Assembly (NCBI GenBank): GCA_035353175.1
Contig: DAOPZC010000003.1
Location: 62,001-126,000 of the forward strand
DNA from: DAOPZC01 sp035353175
GTDB taxonomy: Bacteria; Verrucomicrobiota; Kiritimatiellia; RFP12; UBA1067
Direction: 5' to 3'
Length of the DNA stretch: 64,000 bases
Shown: piece after piece, positions 56,501 to 64,000 of the stretch
Position numbering within the stretch: the first letter of the stretch is position 1
Layout: the number at the start of each line of letters is the position of its first letter
Program-made: the position numbers and the translations under genes
Notes under the pieces: model-generated
The model's database searches: none
The model's input: the letters and a program-made list of their open reading frames with translations, nothing else
Told to the model about the DNA's origin: nothing

Positions 56501-56783
56501 CCACGCGCAGCAGATACTCGCCGTCCTTGACGACCAGGTTCTGGGCCCAGCTCTTGTGCGTGTCGAGGCGGAAACGGCAGCCGATTTCCAGCCCCGGCCG
56601 CAGGCGCAGCTCCGGGCGGTCGGCGGCTTCGACCGGCTTGCCGGCGGAGAGGCGCTTGTCCTGACGGTCGAGCGCGAAAACGGGCTTACCGGCCGGCTCC
56701 GCAGCATCCGCGCGCGGCGCGGCACAGGTTAAAAGCGCCAAAGAAAGCGTGAAAACAGTCCCGATGTTTCTGATTGCCTGCAT
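53592..56783 (-). CDS. Secreted GH99-like (WbsX/DUF5010-like) protein flanked by LamG domains
   Basis: A 1063-residue protein with a signal peptide (1-28) starting at 56783 after GAGGGG. Order: LamG-like domain (about 45-190), beta-sandwich (about 250-400), then a barrel (about 473-818) with LMHYCALWKEG, WHIKYALDHGINGFIYCWY, FTIMWENGC and FDNWTEFGEGHYIEP, the motif set of GH99-like WbsX proteins, which relates to endo-mannanase/mannosidase activity. A C-terminal LamG-like domain (about 850-1055) ends DDVRVYRRVLSADEIAKL. The GH99 family acts on mannan or mannose-linked glycans; here substrate is inferred only. Confidence 0.87.
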   Translation of the reverse strand: MQAIRNIGTVFTLSLALLTCAAPRADAAEPAGKPVFALDRQDKRLSAGKPVEAADRPELRLRPGLEIGCRFRLDTHKSWAQNLVVKDGEYLLRVDNPGDGGNLVFFVQIEGKWETRLRGPAIQTNTWYDVRAAWTGQSMEMTINGETFSQPRFGRINPGSKPVQVGPIAGELASLDLFNPSLERAALLAGLPAEEASAESKPGFFASLWRSLFGGSESQGAARVLGGPAAWAGWQAKNGAACKEEKAALAVDFPGATAMLVSPTLSVDLAPYPFLCLDVEAGGRGVTGTLDFTTDTGSGSISFQPQSGGRPTVVSGTMSDAWTGKLRRLAVSFSGVSAPVRIRKLALADRPIGTPVFYIRSLAAGRAKLRPGREESVVAGIQNVGGEAEGITARLEVPKGVKVIGGAKRNIAWLGMDDFDLATWHIRAERPGTYTVRVAIASKGAETSVQELALKVEPWPEMTKTGYVPQPQPAKTDYISLMHYCALWKEGTHWGWKRIEPWPEKRPAIGWYDEGTPEVADWHIKYALDHGINGFIYCWYRADFEPTISQSLGHAIHEGLLNAKYRDQFTFTIMWENGCAKGVKDEADLLDNVLPFWIKNYFTHPSYLKIENKPVLFVWQPRVMLAQLGGPEKTKVALDKMREQCRRAGFSGLRVIACMDAAQGKLGADIAASGWDAVSGYGVTPSGLKTVGEDPAGLSYRDHADVLSRYKQTWIDRAASTAPVPDIPNVMMGRDDRPWGRVKRGNGNYIKDPKAENFEAACRDAKALVDAKPAGRWDSKIVVFDNWTEFGEGHYIEPTTGTGFTFVNAIKRVFCTAWAPEAVTDIIPEDVGLPPPQRRYEAVRAGFGSRMPWQSIRITGDLLADWTFESQTADGLLADASPNGCNLKCEGVVREAGRGGQVLRCGEGGATATVPAPFFSPGGVTVALWCKPSEKGQSDRWMLNTVSTGTDGYRLGLGNGRPDWQVPRENWSHSLIGPEPLPVDAWSHVAATFDNKVMRLYVNGKDVGTLERRGFINPGNAITVGAHSADMDRARFRGCLDDVRVYRRVLSADEIAKLAADVR

Positions 56784-56961
56784 GAATTTTCCCCTCTTGT
56801 TCAAACCCCAATATCGGCAAGACCATAACAAATCCGGCGCGGCGAAAGCGATAGAAAACCTGTGAACCCCGTGCGTCGCGTCGTTCCTCCAGAAGCCGAT
56901 GCCGCCCGAGCGCTCGCCTAGCGCCACACCTTGAAACGGTCGCCGAACGGTCTGGGCGGTT

Positions 56962-59277
56962 TTACTGCACGCGAGGCGGCGGGACCGCCTGGCCGGCGCA
57001 CTGGGCGGCCTGCTCCTGCCGGCCGTACGTGCCGTAGAACGCGGCATTGCCGTCGAGCCACACGCAAAGCCGCAGCCGGTCGTCATCCGACAGCCGAATG
57101 CGGCCCCTGTGGCTGTTGCCGTCGAGAACCTTGAGCAGCGGGCTCTCGTCGGCACCCATATGGCCCGGCAGGGTGACGGCCTGAGCGATGCTCTTGTCTC
57201 CCCATTCATACCACCGCACCTGCCCTTTCAGGCTGTTGTACGCTTTGCTGAACTCGCCTTCGGGCGTGCCGGTCAGAATGAGCGTGCCGCGCTGCGGCCC
57301 TTTCGCGCCGTCGTGACAACGCACGCAATGGCGGTCGAGCACCGGCTGCACCAGCCGCGGAAAACACCACGGCCGCGTACCGTCCGGCCCGGCGAGTATC
57401 TTCGACAGCGCATGGCGCGACGCGAGCGGCTGACGATCCGGCGGCGGGCTCTCTGGCCGCTCGTGGCAACCCACGCAGCTTCGGCGCTCCCCGGGCTGCA
57501 GATAGACCGCGCTGCGCATCGTGTGAACGGCCCGGCCTGACGCGTCCACCGCCTGAAAGAAAAGCGGCCGGCGCGCAGGCGCACGAAAGAAGGCCGAGCC
57601 GTCGGACTCAACCGGCACCGTGCCCAGCAGCATACGCGCACACTCCGCATTGGCGTAGCCGATGCGCGGCTGGTTGGCCACGTGCGTCTCGCTCTTGGGC
57701 AGCAGCTGAAAGATCCGCAGGCTGCGAACCGGACGGTCAGACGGCAGCGGCGTCAGGCTGGCACGCACGTCGCTGAGGACAAGCTCCCCCTCGTCGCCCA
57801 AAGCCGGGTCACACGAACGGGTCGGTGCCGGCGGTTTGGGGCGCGGGCCCAGAGGCGTCGGATACATCGACGAGATCCCCGGCGCGCGATACAGCAGCTC
57901 CATGTTTCCGAAGCGGTCGAAGTAGTAAAGGCCCGTCTCGCCGTCGCGCACGACCTTCGGCCCCATGCCCGGCAACGGATCGAAGCTGAACGAGACCAGG
58001 TAATAGTCCTCCGACAGCGGACAGGGGCTGTGGAAATAGCTGTCGGGCCAGCCGGCGGCCTCCGGAAAACAGACCTCCGGCGTGAGCACTTCCAGCGAAT
58101 CGAAATTGTCCTCGCCGCTCTTCGGGTCGAGGCTGGTCCGCGAGGGATCGACCACCACCAGCGAGCCGCCCACGGCGGCGTGATGCGCGCCCGCCACAAA
58201 CACGATCCGGTTCGAGCCGGGAATCGCCCGCGGCTGATAGCAGGCGTTGATCCGCATGGTGTAGTTGCCGAAGAGAATGCTCGGGCTGGTGCCGTCCGGG
58301 TTGCTCGTCCAGATACCGTGAAACTGGGCGGCCGAGCGATCGACGTAGTCCCAGCGGCTATAGGCGATGCGCCCGTCGGCGAGCACGGACGGATGCCACT
58401 CGTTCGTCTCGTGCCAAGAAAGCGTCTGCACGCCGCTGCCGTCGCCGTTCATCCGGTGCAGGGTGTAGGTCGGCAGCGGCTCCCACGGATTGTGGCATCG
58501 TCCGAAGCCGCCGCGCCGCGTCGACATAAACGCCACGCCGCCGTCCGGCAGCGGGCACGGATCGAAATCGTCGTTCGGCCCGTCGGTCAACTGCCGCAGC
58601 CCCGAACCGTCGGTCTGCACGGTGTAGAGGTGAAAGCAGCGACGCTGAGGCGAACGGAAGTCGGGCTTCTCCGGCGCGCGCTCGGCATAGGCGAAATAGA
58701 TTGTGTGCCCGTCCCAGCCCAGCGAAAGCGTCGTGAAATTGCCGCGCGGAAGCCGCCCGGCGATCAGATCGCGCGTCCTCAGCGACCGTCCTGGCGTCTC
58801 CAGCACGTACACGCCGCCGCCCGCGATATCGCCGTAGTCGTAATAATAGCCCAAGTATTCGTGCAACATTTGGGTGACGAACCGCCGTCGCTGCATGAAG
58901 ACCACCGGACGAGCACCCAGCAAAGGATTCTTCAGCGCCGCCTCGCGGCCAATCCAGCGGATGCCGCGGTACAGGGACAGCCGCTCCGCCTCGGGGAGCG
59001 TCGCGGACTTCGCCGCTGCGGTTTGTAGTTTCGCCAGGTCGGCCCGTTCGCGGGTGAGCTCCAGAGGCCGGGGGGCGCGACTGAGCCCGTCCAGCAGGCG
59101 GGCGACGCGCTGACACGCGAGCTGGATCGCCTCGGGCGACTGTGCGAGGCGACCGGCCCGTTTCTCCTGCGCCGCCCAGTCCGCCTCCACGGTCGCGCGA
59201 AAGGCCGCGTCATCGTCAACCGCGCCCGCCAGTACCGCAACCGACACGAGGGCGACCAGAATTATTTTCCCGTTCAT
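56962..59277 (-). CDS. HzsA-related di-haem cytochrome with beta-propeller
   Basis: A 771-residue exported protein with a signal peptide (1-18). A WD40-like/TolB-type propeller (about 150-400: LSLGWDGHTIYFAY, LHRMNGDGSGVQTLSWH) is followed by C601-x-x-C604-H605 and C651-x-x-C654-H655, two c-type haem sites. This combination is the HZS_alpha/HzsA-related family, named for anammox hydrazine synthase alpha but widespread in PVC bacteria that do not make hydrazine. The two haems suggest electron transfer or peroxidase-type oxidation. It lies between the GH99-like and GH57-like genes on the same strand. Confidence 0.88.
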   Translation of the reverse strand: MNGKIILVALVSVAVLAGAVDDDAAFRATVEADWAAQEKRAGRLAQSPEAIQLACQRVARLLDGLSRAPRPLELTRERADLAKLQTAAAKSATLPEAERLSLYRGIRWIGREAALKNPLLGARPVVFMQRRRFVTQMLHEYLGYYYDYGDIAGGGVYVLETPGRSLRTRDLIAGRLPRGNFTTLSLGWDGHTIYFAYAERAPEKPDFRSPQRRCFHLYTVQTDGSGLRQLTDGPNDDFDPCPLPDGGVAFMSTRRGGFGRCHNPWEPLPTYTLHRMNGDGSGVQTLSWHETNEWHPSVLADGRIAYSRWDYVDRSAAQFHGIWTSNPDGTSPSILFGNYTMRINACYQPRAIPGSNRIVFVAGAHHAAVGGSLVVVDPSRTSLDPKSGEDNFDSLEVLTPEVCFPEAAGWPDSYFHSPCPLSEDYYLVSFSFDPLPGMGPKVVRDGETGLYYFDRFGNMELLYRAPGISSMYPTPLGPRPKPPAPTRSCDPALGDEGELVLSDVRASLTPLPSDRPVRSLRIFQLLPKSETHVANQPRIGYANAECARMLLGTVPVESDGSAFFRAPARRPLFFQAVDASGRAVHTMRSAVYLQPGERRSCVGCHERPESPPPDRQPLASRHALSKILAGPDGTRPWCFPRLVQPVLDRHCVRCHDGAKGPQRGTLILTGTPEGEFSKAYNSLKGQVRWYEWGDKSIAQAVTLPGHMGADESPLLKVLDGNSHRGRIRLSDDDRLRLCVWLDGNAAFYGTYGRQEQAAQCAGQAVPPPRVQ

Positions 59278-59346
59278 CCTCTTCCCTTTCTGTGACTTCA
59301 CCCGCTGCAAGTGACGCAAAGTCGATCTATATCCACATGAGGCAGG

Positions 59347-59375
59347 ATTTTACATGCCCGCAACGACACTTTCAA
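59347..59375 (-). promoter_or_regulatory. Promoter of the di-haem gene
   Basis: Minus-strand TTGAAA (59370-59375), 17-bp spacer, TAAAAT (59347-59352), near-consensus, with a leader of about 60 bases. Confidence 0.75.
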
Positions 59376-59557
59376 GCAGCCCGCCCTCAAGAAGCCAAGG
59401 CGGAAAGGACGTGCAAGCGCGCGCCCCTCCGTATGCCGCAAGGATCAGCACAACCGCGCGGCGCGTGTCGCCGGACCTCATCACTGCGCCGTCCTCGCTA
59501 CCAACGGCCACATCGGCAAGCTGACAAACGTGCTGAAAATGGCCTCGACAAATCTAC

Positions 59558-59735
59558 TTAGCGCGTACACTCTCCGGCCAACACCACCATAATGCGTTCA
59601 AAGGCCGCCAGGTTCCTGATCTGCGCAAGTCGACTCAGGTCCCTCTCGACATAGGTCATGAAGGCGTAATTTTCAAGTTGAATATTAAAAATACGCTGTA
59701 AAGCCACAATGACTTTAACGCCGCCCCTCCAACGG
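59558..59735 (-). pseudogene. Decayed fragment of a DUF4143-type AAA ATPase
   Basis: In the 491-bp gap (59278-59768) one minus-strand frame reads WRGG, then ENYAFMTYVERDLSRLAQIR, then AAFERIMVVLAGECTR and a TAA at 59558. The family pattern is WRGGYP, then TY-x-ERDV-x-x-L-x-NI-x-x-L-x-x-F-x-RF-x-x-LA-AR-x-G at the start of DUF4143 in COG1373-type ATPases. The first Walker part and the rest of DUF4143 are missing, so only a 60-residue relic remains. These ATPases are of uncertain function and are often duplicated and decayed. The remainder of the gap has the promoter at 59347-59375. Confidence 0.65.
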
Positions 59736-59768
59736 TCGCGGAAGGGCTGCGCCCCCGCGGTCCGCAGC

Positions 59769-62312
59769 TCACCGCCGGACCGTCAGCTCGCGGATGCCAA
59801 AGGCAGGCAGCGTCAGAGCATCGCCGCCGCAGCTGACCGCGCACGGCGTCTCGCCGAGGTTGTTCACGACCGCTCGGCACTCGCCCTGGCTGACCCGGAA
59901 GGCCGTCACGCGCGCAGACGGCGCGTCGAGCGCGATCAGGCTCTGCTGCGCGGGCCACTCTCCGTTGCCCGGCCGGACGCGGAACAGCGGCACGCCGACG
60001 CGCAGCCGGTCCGCAGCCGCGGCCACCTCCGCAGGGGGGCACAGCACAAGGCCGAAGCGGTGCTCGTACGCGCCCAGAAACGGGTCGCCGCCCGACGTGA
60101 TCAGGTGGTCGGCGTAGCCGCTGGGAAGAATTTTGCACTCGGGCCGCTTGTCCGCCCGGCCCTGGATGGAGGCCCCCAGGCTCGCCGCCACAACGCCGTC
60201 CAGCGGCGCGACGCGGAACGACTGGTTCCCGCCCAGCGCCACCACGGCGAAAGCCGCATCGCCGGAAGCGATGGAGGCGAAGCGTTGCGCCGCGATGAAC
60301 GACGGCTCGGGATTGGCGTGCTCGATCGTTGCGTAAGGGATGTCGTAGCGGACGCGGCCGGGCCAGCCGCGAAACTCCAAGAGCAAGCCCGCGGGGTCGT
60401 ACTTGCCCTTCCCGATCCGGCGCGGCATGTCGACCTGGACGCAGGCCGTCACCTCGACGCGGTCCAGCCGGAGACCGATCACCAGCCGGATCCAGACGGC
60501 CCACGCCAGCTCGGTGAAGACCTCCAGCTCGGGCCCGAACGGCGTCTCCCGCACGCGAGCCGTCGCGCGGGCCCAGTCCGGCCGCACCTCTTCCGCCGCT
60601 GCGGCGCCCGAAGGATCGCTGAGCTTGAAAGGCGCGACCGCGATCTCGATCTGGCGCGAGCCCTCGGCCACAAGCAGGCGTCCCTCCGTCAGTCCCGCGC
60701 GCTGGCCTTCGGCCGACACCTCGCTGCCCGCCCGCCACTCCGCGGCCGGCTGCGCGCCCGGCTGCTCCCGCAATCCGAGCAGGCAATAGCCGTAAGCGGG
60801 AAGCTCGACCCGCGCGGAGGCAGTCCACTGTCCCGCGCGGCAGGCGAGATCCCCCGGCAGCGGCGAACCGTCCGCGGCCACGAGCGCCAGCGGGCCGTCG
60901 ACCGGGAGCGAGACCTCCGCCGTGCGGGAGGGCGCGGGGTTCAGCGCGAGCACGTAGCCCGCGCAGCCCGGCGCGGGCGTGCGGAGGCGCGCCGCCACCT
61001 GCTGCGCGAAGCGCGCCAGCAGCTCGTTCGAGTAGGCGCGTGACGCGTCCAGCACGGTCTCGCGGTGAAGCGTGCGCGGCGTCCAGGGAAACCAGCCGCT
61101 GGAGTCGGAGTTGAGGCCGATCAGCGCGTGGTGCCAGGCGCGCGAGAGCACGGTCGGCTCGCCGCCCAGGGCCAGGCAAAGGGCTTCGGTCTCCGGGAAC
61201 TCGCCCACCTCTTCGAAGCGCGTGTCCCATGGGTTGTCGGGCGGCGTCGTCCACGCTTGCTTCAGCGGCACGTCCACCGGTCCGAGGCGGTGAAGCGCGG
61301 CCGCGGCATGGGCAAACCCCGCGGCGCGCAGGGCGTCCAGCGTTTTCACGGCGTGCCCGTGCCAGCTCATGTCCATCGGATGAGAGGTCCAGCGCGAGAA
61401 GCTGGGGCTGGGCTCGCGGTCCTCCTGCGCCTGGCCGAACGGATGGGGCGCCGCGCACGTGACGTGAATGCCGACCTCCTGCGTGTACCGCTCGACCGTG
61501 GTCCAGCGGATGATTTTGCCCTTTTGCGCCAGACGCGCGATCTCCGCGACGTAGGCATCGATGTCGCCAAGTTGCTCGAAGTCGCCGCCGGCCATGATGA
61601 AACTGCCGTCCGCGTGCGAGTCGTAATACGCCTCAAGCTGGCCGAGCCGGATCGTGCGGAGGTCGAGGGGAAAAACGTCTACCGCGCTGCCGTCGATTCC
61701 CTGCACGCGCCGCGGCCGGTCCCAGCCGTCGGGCATAACGATCAGCCGCCGGACGCCGATCTGGTTCATGACATACGGCAGCTGGGGATGAAACACAATC
61801 TCCTGGGGGAAGAAGGCCGAGCAATCGGGCTGCAGCTCCCGGCGCATCAGCTCCATGCTGACGCGGCTCGCGACCAGGTCGGACTCTTCGTCCGACGCGA
61901 GCGCGTGGCTCGCGGCGTACTGGCACCCCACCATCGCGATCTGCCGGCGGTCCACCAGCGGCTTCAGCTCTTCCAAAAACCCGGGCGCATAGCGCTTCAG
62001 GCTGAGCAGCGTCAGCCCCGGGAAGTCGATGTGGGCCGTCACCTCCGGATGGGCCTTGAGCGCGCGCAGGCCTGTGGCGTAGATGCGGGGGAACTTCTCG
62101 CGGATCTCCTGCTTGGTGTAGCGGTCGTAGCACATGTTGCCGTGCAGCAGGAACGAGAGGTAAACGGTCTTGGGCTTCGCGGGCTCCGGCGCGGACGCGG
62201 CCGACAGCGGGACGCCGACAGCCGCAAGCCCCGCCACCCCCTGCAACACGCGCCTCCTGGAAACGCACCCGCACGTCTGGAAAATCCCCCGACTCCGCGA
62301 CTGCTCAAACAT
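59769..62312 (-). CDS. Exported GH57/GH38-like barrel protein
   Basis: An 847-residue protein starting at the ATG at 62312, which follows AGGAGGGG. It has a twin-arginine-like motif (SRRRVLQGVAG, residues 22-32). The first 350 residues resemble the (beta/alpha)7 barrel of GH57/GH38 enzymes: TVYLSFLLHGNMCYDRYTK, THID-, and FFPQEIVFHPQL with a Glu at the place of the catalytic nucleophile. The rest is beta-sandwich rich (about 480-847) with a C-terminal small domain. The family cuts alpha-glucan or alpha-mannoside linkages. It lies 91 bp after the PL22-like gene and may share its transcript. Confidence 0.8.
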   Translation of the reverse strand: MFEQSRSRGIFQTCGCVSRRRVLQGVAGLAAVGVPLSAASAPEPAKPKTVYLSFLLHGNMCYDRYTKQEIREKFPRIYATGLRALKAHPEVTAHIDFPGLTLLSLKRYAPGFLEELKPLVDRRQIAMVGCQYAASHALASDEESDLVASRVSMELMRRELQPDCSAFFPQEIVFHPQLPYVMNQIGVRRLIVMPDGWDRPRRVQGIDGSAVDVFPLDLRTIRLGQLEAYYDSHADGSFIMAGGDFEQLGDIDAYVAEIARLAQKGKIIRWTTVERYTQEVGIHVTCAAPHPFGQAQEDREPSPSFSRWTSHPMDMSWHGHAVKTLDALRAAGFAHAAAALHRLGPVDVPLKQAWTTPPDNPWDTRFEEVGEFPETEALCLALGGEPTVLSRAWHHALIGLNSDSSGWFPWTPRTLHRETVLDASRAYSNELLARFAQQVAARLRTPAPGCAGYVLALNPAPSRTAEVSLPVDGPLALVAADGSPLPGDLACRAGQWTASARVELPAYGYCLLGLREQPGAQPAAEWRAGSEVSAEGQRAGLTEGRLLVAEGSRQIEIAVAPFKLSDPSGAAAAEEVRPDWARATARVRETPFGPELEVFTELAWAVWIRLVIGLRLDRVEVTACVQVDMPRRIGKGKYDPAGLLLEFRGWPGRVRYDIPYATIEHANPEPSFIAAQRFASIASGDAAFAVVALGGNQSFRVAPLDGVVAASLGASIQGRADKRPECKILPSGYADHLITSGGDPFLGAYEHRFGLVLCPPAEVAAAADRLRVGVPLFRVRPGNGEWPAQQSLIALDAPSARVTAFRVSQGECRAVVNNLGETPCAVSCGGDALTLPAFGIRELTVRR

Positions 62313-62403
62313 ATCCCCTCCTGTTTTAAACATTTCTCTGATCATATAGAACCTTTCACAGTCGCAGCGCATACCGCGCGGCAATGCAAGCGGAGGCAGC
62401 GGC

Positions 62404-63621
62404 TCAGCGCGTCTTCTCCGCCAAAGGCGCAACGGGCGTGACCGACAGGTCCATGCGGCCGTCACCGCGGTTGATCGTGCAGATGATGTACTTGTCCCCG
62501 CAGACAAACTGCGGGTGCGGGTCGGGGTGGAGCTTGCTGGGTTTGTCTTTAGTGGTGAAGGCAGGCCGTTCGGCATAGAGGAAGACTTCCTTCTTCGTCT
62601 CCGCGTTGTAGAAGCCCACCTGCCACGCGCAACCGCGATACCAAGGGCCGACGCTGTTGTCGTAAGTGAAATAGCGCCGGTCCCGCGTCATCGTAGCGTG
62701 AGCCGCGTGGACGGGGGCGATGCGCCGCTGCTGGCCGGTGGCCAGGTCGTAATAGATGACGCCGTATTCCTTGCCGTGGCTGCAGTAGTAGAAACCCAAG
62801 CCGTCGTCGGCCCAGTATTCGTGGGTGGCGTAGTTGTTCATCGGCGGGACCACGCGTCGTTTGCCGTTGGGCTCGACCAGCAGCAGGCGGGGATAGACGC
62901 CGTCGATGTTCTGGATGCGGTGCTCGACTTTGTCGGTCCCCGTCCACCGGGTTTCGTGGGCGCACAGGGCCAGCCGGCCGTTCACGGGATTGACCTGCCC
63001 GTGGTTCACGCAGACGGATTCCTCGCCCCACTTCTCGAATCGGCCGGTTTTAATATCCAGCATGCCTTGGATGAAGCGGTCGTCCACGCGCGCGTCCATA
63101 AACACCTGGGCGCGGTCGGGCGTCAGCGTCACATGGGTCGCATAGCCTGACACGTTGGTGCCTTCGGCCTTGAGCTGTGCCGGGATCTCGCACAGCTTCT
63201 CCTTCGCGGGCGCGTCGGCCCGCAGGTTCAACTTGTAAAACCCGCCGGACTCAAACCAGTACAGGAGGGCCGACTCCGTATCGAGGAAGGGAATGCTGCC
63301 GCGGATCTCCAGCGGCCTGACCTCATCCTTGAGCAGATCGGCCAGTGCGAAGGTTTTCTGGTTGCGTCGATCGCCGCCCGACACGTCGAACACGATAAAG
63401 CGTCCGTCCTCGGTCATCGACTTCTGGGTGAAATAGAGGCTCTGCTGATTCGCTGCGACCCGCGTTTCGAGGATGTAGGAAACGACGCCCGAGGCGGGCT
63501 CGACGTATTTGCGGAAAAGCTTCGAGGTCTCCGGAGTGTACACCGCCAGCGGGAGAGACTCCACCGCATGGCACGACACCGCAAAGAGTGAGAACAGCCA
63601 CGGCAGCAGACAAGACTTCAT
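62404..63621 (-). CDS. PL22-like beta-propeller (oligogalacturonate-lyase-type)
   Basis: A 405-residue protein with a signal peptide (1-18). It has the seven-bladed propeller pattern with FVFDVSGGDRRN, NNYATHEYWADDG, AHATMTRDRRYFTYDNS and a late HPDPHPQF. In oligogalacturonate lyase (PL22) conserved His residues and a Gln bind Mn; the His-rich HPDPHP here fits that position. Such enzymes split unsaturated oligogalacturonates, so this would act downstream of pectate degradation. The start at 63621 has GGGAGG in reach. It is divergent from the Gfo/Idh gene at 63884. Confidence 0.8.
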   Translation of the reverse strand: MKSCLLPWLFSLFAVSCHAVESLPLAVYTPETSKLFRKYVEPASGVVSYILETRVAANQQSLYFTQKSMTEDGRFIVFDVSGGDRRNQKTFALADLLKDEVRPLEIRGSIPFLDTESALLYWFESGGFYKLNLRADAPAKEKLCEIPAQLKAEGTNVSGYATHVTLTPDRAQVFMDARVDDRFIQGMLDIKTGRFEKWGEESVCVNHGQVNPVNGRLALCAHETRWTGTDKVEHRIQNIDGVYPRLLLVEPNGKRRVVPPMNNYATHEYWADDGLGFYYCSHGKEYGVIYYDLATGQQRRIAPVHAAHATMTRDRRYFTYDNSVGPWYRGCAWQVGFYNAETKKEVFLYAERPAFTTKDKPSKLHPDPHPQFVCGDKYIICTINRGDGRMDLSVTPVAPLAEKTR

Positions 63622-63678
63622 CCTTTTTCCTCCCCAACGACCGGACGGTCTCCCCCGACCTGGCCGGCGTATGGCCCC

Positions 63679-63707
63679 ATCATACGGCTTTTGGCGGCGC
63701 CCGGCAA
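63679..63707 (-). promoter_or_regulatory. Promoter of the PL22-like gene
   Basis: Minus-strand TTGCCG (63702-63707), 17-bp spacer, TATGAT (63679-63684). Confidence 0.6.
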
Positions 63708-63883
63708 CGGGAGGCGTCAGAAATCGCGCATCCGAGGCACCGCAGACGCGCGTCGAAAAAAGCGCCGTCACTGACTCGCGGGACGCGACCGCGATGCCGA
63801 ACGGAAGCAGAATTGCCTCGCCTCCAAGCGGCAGAGATCATATCCTTTGCCCATTATTCTAGAATTGCAGGGAGGCAAAAATC

Positions 63884-64000
63884 ATGAGAAGTACGCGGAG
63901 AGAGTTTGTGTGTCGTATGGCCGCGGGCGCCGCCGCGGCGGTTGCCGCGCCGGCGATCCTGCCGTCGTCGGCGCTGGGAGCCTCCGGGCAGACGGCGCCG
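63884..64000 (+). CDS. Tat-exported Gfo/Idh/MocA-type oxidoreductase, N-terminus only
   Basis: Thirty-nine residues are visible from the ATG at 63884, after GGGAGG. They form a twin-arginine signal (STRREFVCR) with an Ala-rich hydrophobic stretch and the sequence ILPSSALGASGQTAP. The P-SSALG-x-x-G-x-x-AP pattern is typical of the signal-peptide end of PVC Gfo/Idh/MocA oxidoreductases. No catalytic part lies in the window, so the family call rests on the signal region and context (another such gene is divergent at 40701-41885). Confidence 0.65.
   Translation, partial: MRSTRREFVCRMAAGAAAAVAAPAILPSSALGASGQTAP

Noticed and set aside
59480..59590. Plus-strand reading ATNGHIGKLTNVLKMAS similar to the end of a TniB-like protein
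   Set aside because: Too short and too weak; overlaps the better supported minus-strand DUF4143 relic.
1..64000. CRISPR array, tRNA or rRNA genes, intact insertion sequence, prophage
   Set aside because: No evenly spaced direct repeats, cloverleaf-like sequence, transposase or phage gene was recognised.

Overview
The window is GC-rich and densely coded. It most resembles a bacterium of the Planctomycetes-Verrucomicrobia-Chlamydiae (PVC) group, probably a Kiritimatiellota/Lentisphaerota-type lineage; this is inferred from gene content, since no rRNA or other marker is present. The supporting signs are several twin-arginine Gfo/Idh/MocA oxidoreductases, a giant autotransporter-repeat surface protein, BspA-type LRR and tandem LamG proteins, an HzsA-related di-haem propeller protein, many secreted unusual glycoside hydrolases, and a MurA with Asp in place of the catalytic Cys.

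Layout. (1) 1-11.3 kb, nearly all minus strand, is mostly housekeeping: a partial Gfo/Idh oxidoreductase, a three-gene ABC-2 exporter operon, pyrH-frr followed by a repeat-rich membrane protein and a clear terminator, a ZIP metal transporter, murA, and a secreted trypsin-like protease paired with a small membrane protein. (2) 11.3-27.7 kb carries secreted catabolic enzymes: a TIM-barrel glycosidase-like protein with a glycerophosphodiesterase (plus strand), an esterase with EF-hands, a GH42-like enzyme in an operon with a metallo-beta-lactamase fold protein, a zinc alcohol dehydrogenase, an SGNH hydrolase overlapping a radical SAM gene, and a twin-arginine metallophosphatase. (3) 27.7-38.8 kb is a divergent pair of surface proteins: a 2886-residue autotransporter-repeat protein and a leucine-rich-repeat protein. 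(4) 38.9-64 kb is a saccharide-utilisation region: Gfo/Idh oxidoreductases, a GH28-like + GH39-like operon, tandem LamG, a GH42-like + LVIVD propeller operon, a GH99-like enzyme with LamG modules, the di-haem HzsA-related protein, a GH57/38-like barrel protein, a PL22-like propeller and the start of another Gfo/Idh oxidoreductase.

Together the genes in regions 2 and 4 suggest extracytoplasmic breakdown of plant or host polysaccharides (pectin/uronide-type and galactoside-type linkages), with oxidation of sugars by exported Gfo/Idh enzymes. No SusC/SusD pair, sugar transporter, sulfatase or regulator is seen beside these enzymes. Several intergenic spaces hold palindromic dispersed repeats, and one holds a decayed DUF4143-type ATPase fragment, the only trace of an accessory/mobile-type gene. 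Many start sites are preceded by good -35/-10 boxes (TTGACN or TTGNNN, 17-18 bp, TANNNT), which allowed promoter calls. No tRNA, rRNA, CRISPR array, intact insertion sequence or prophage is visible.
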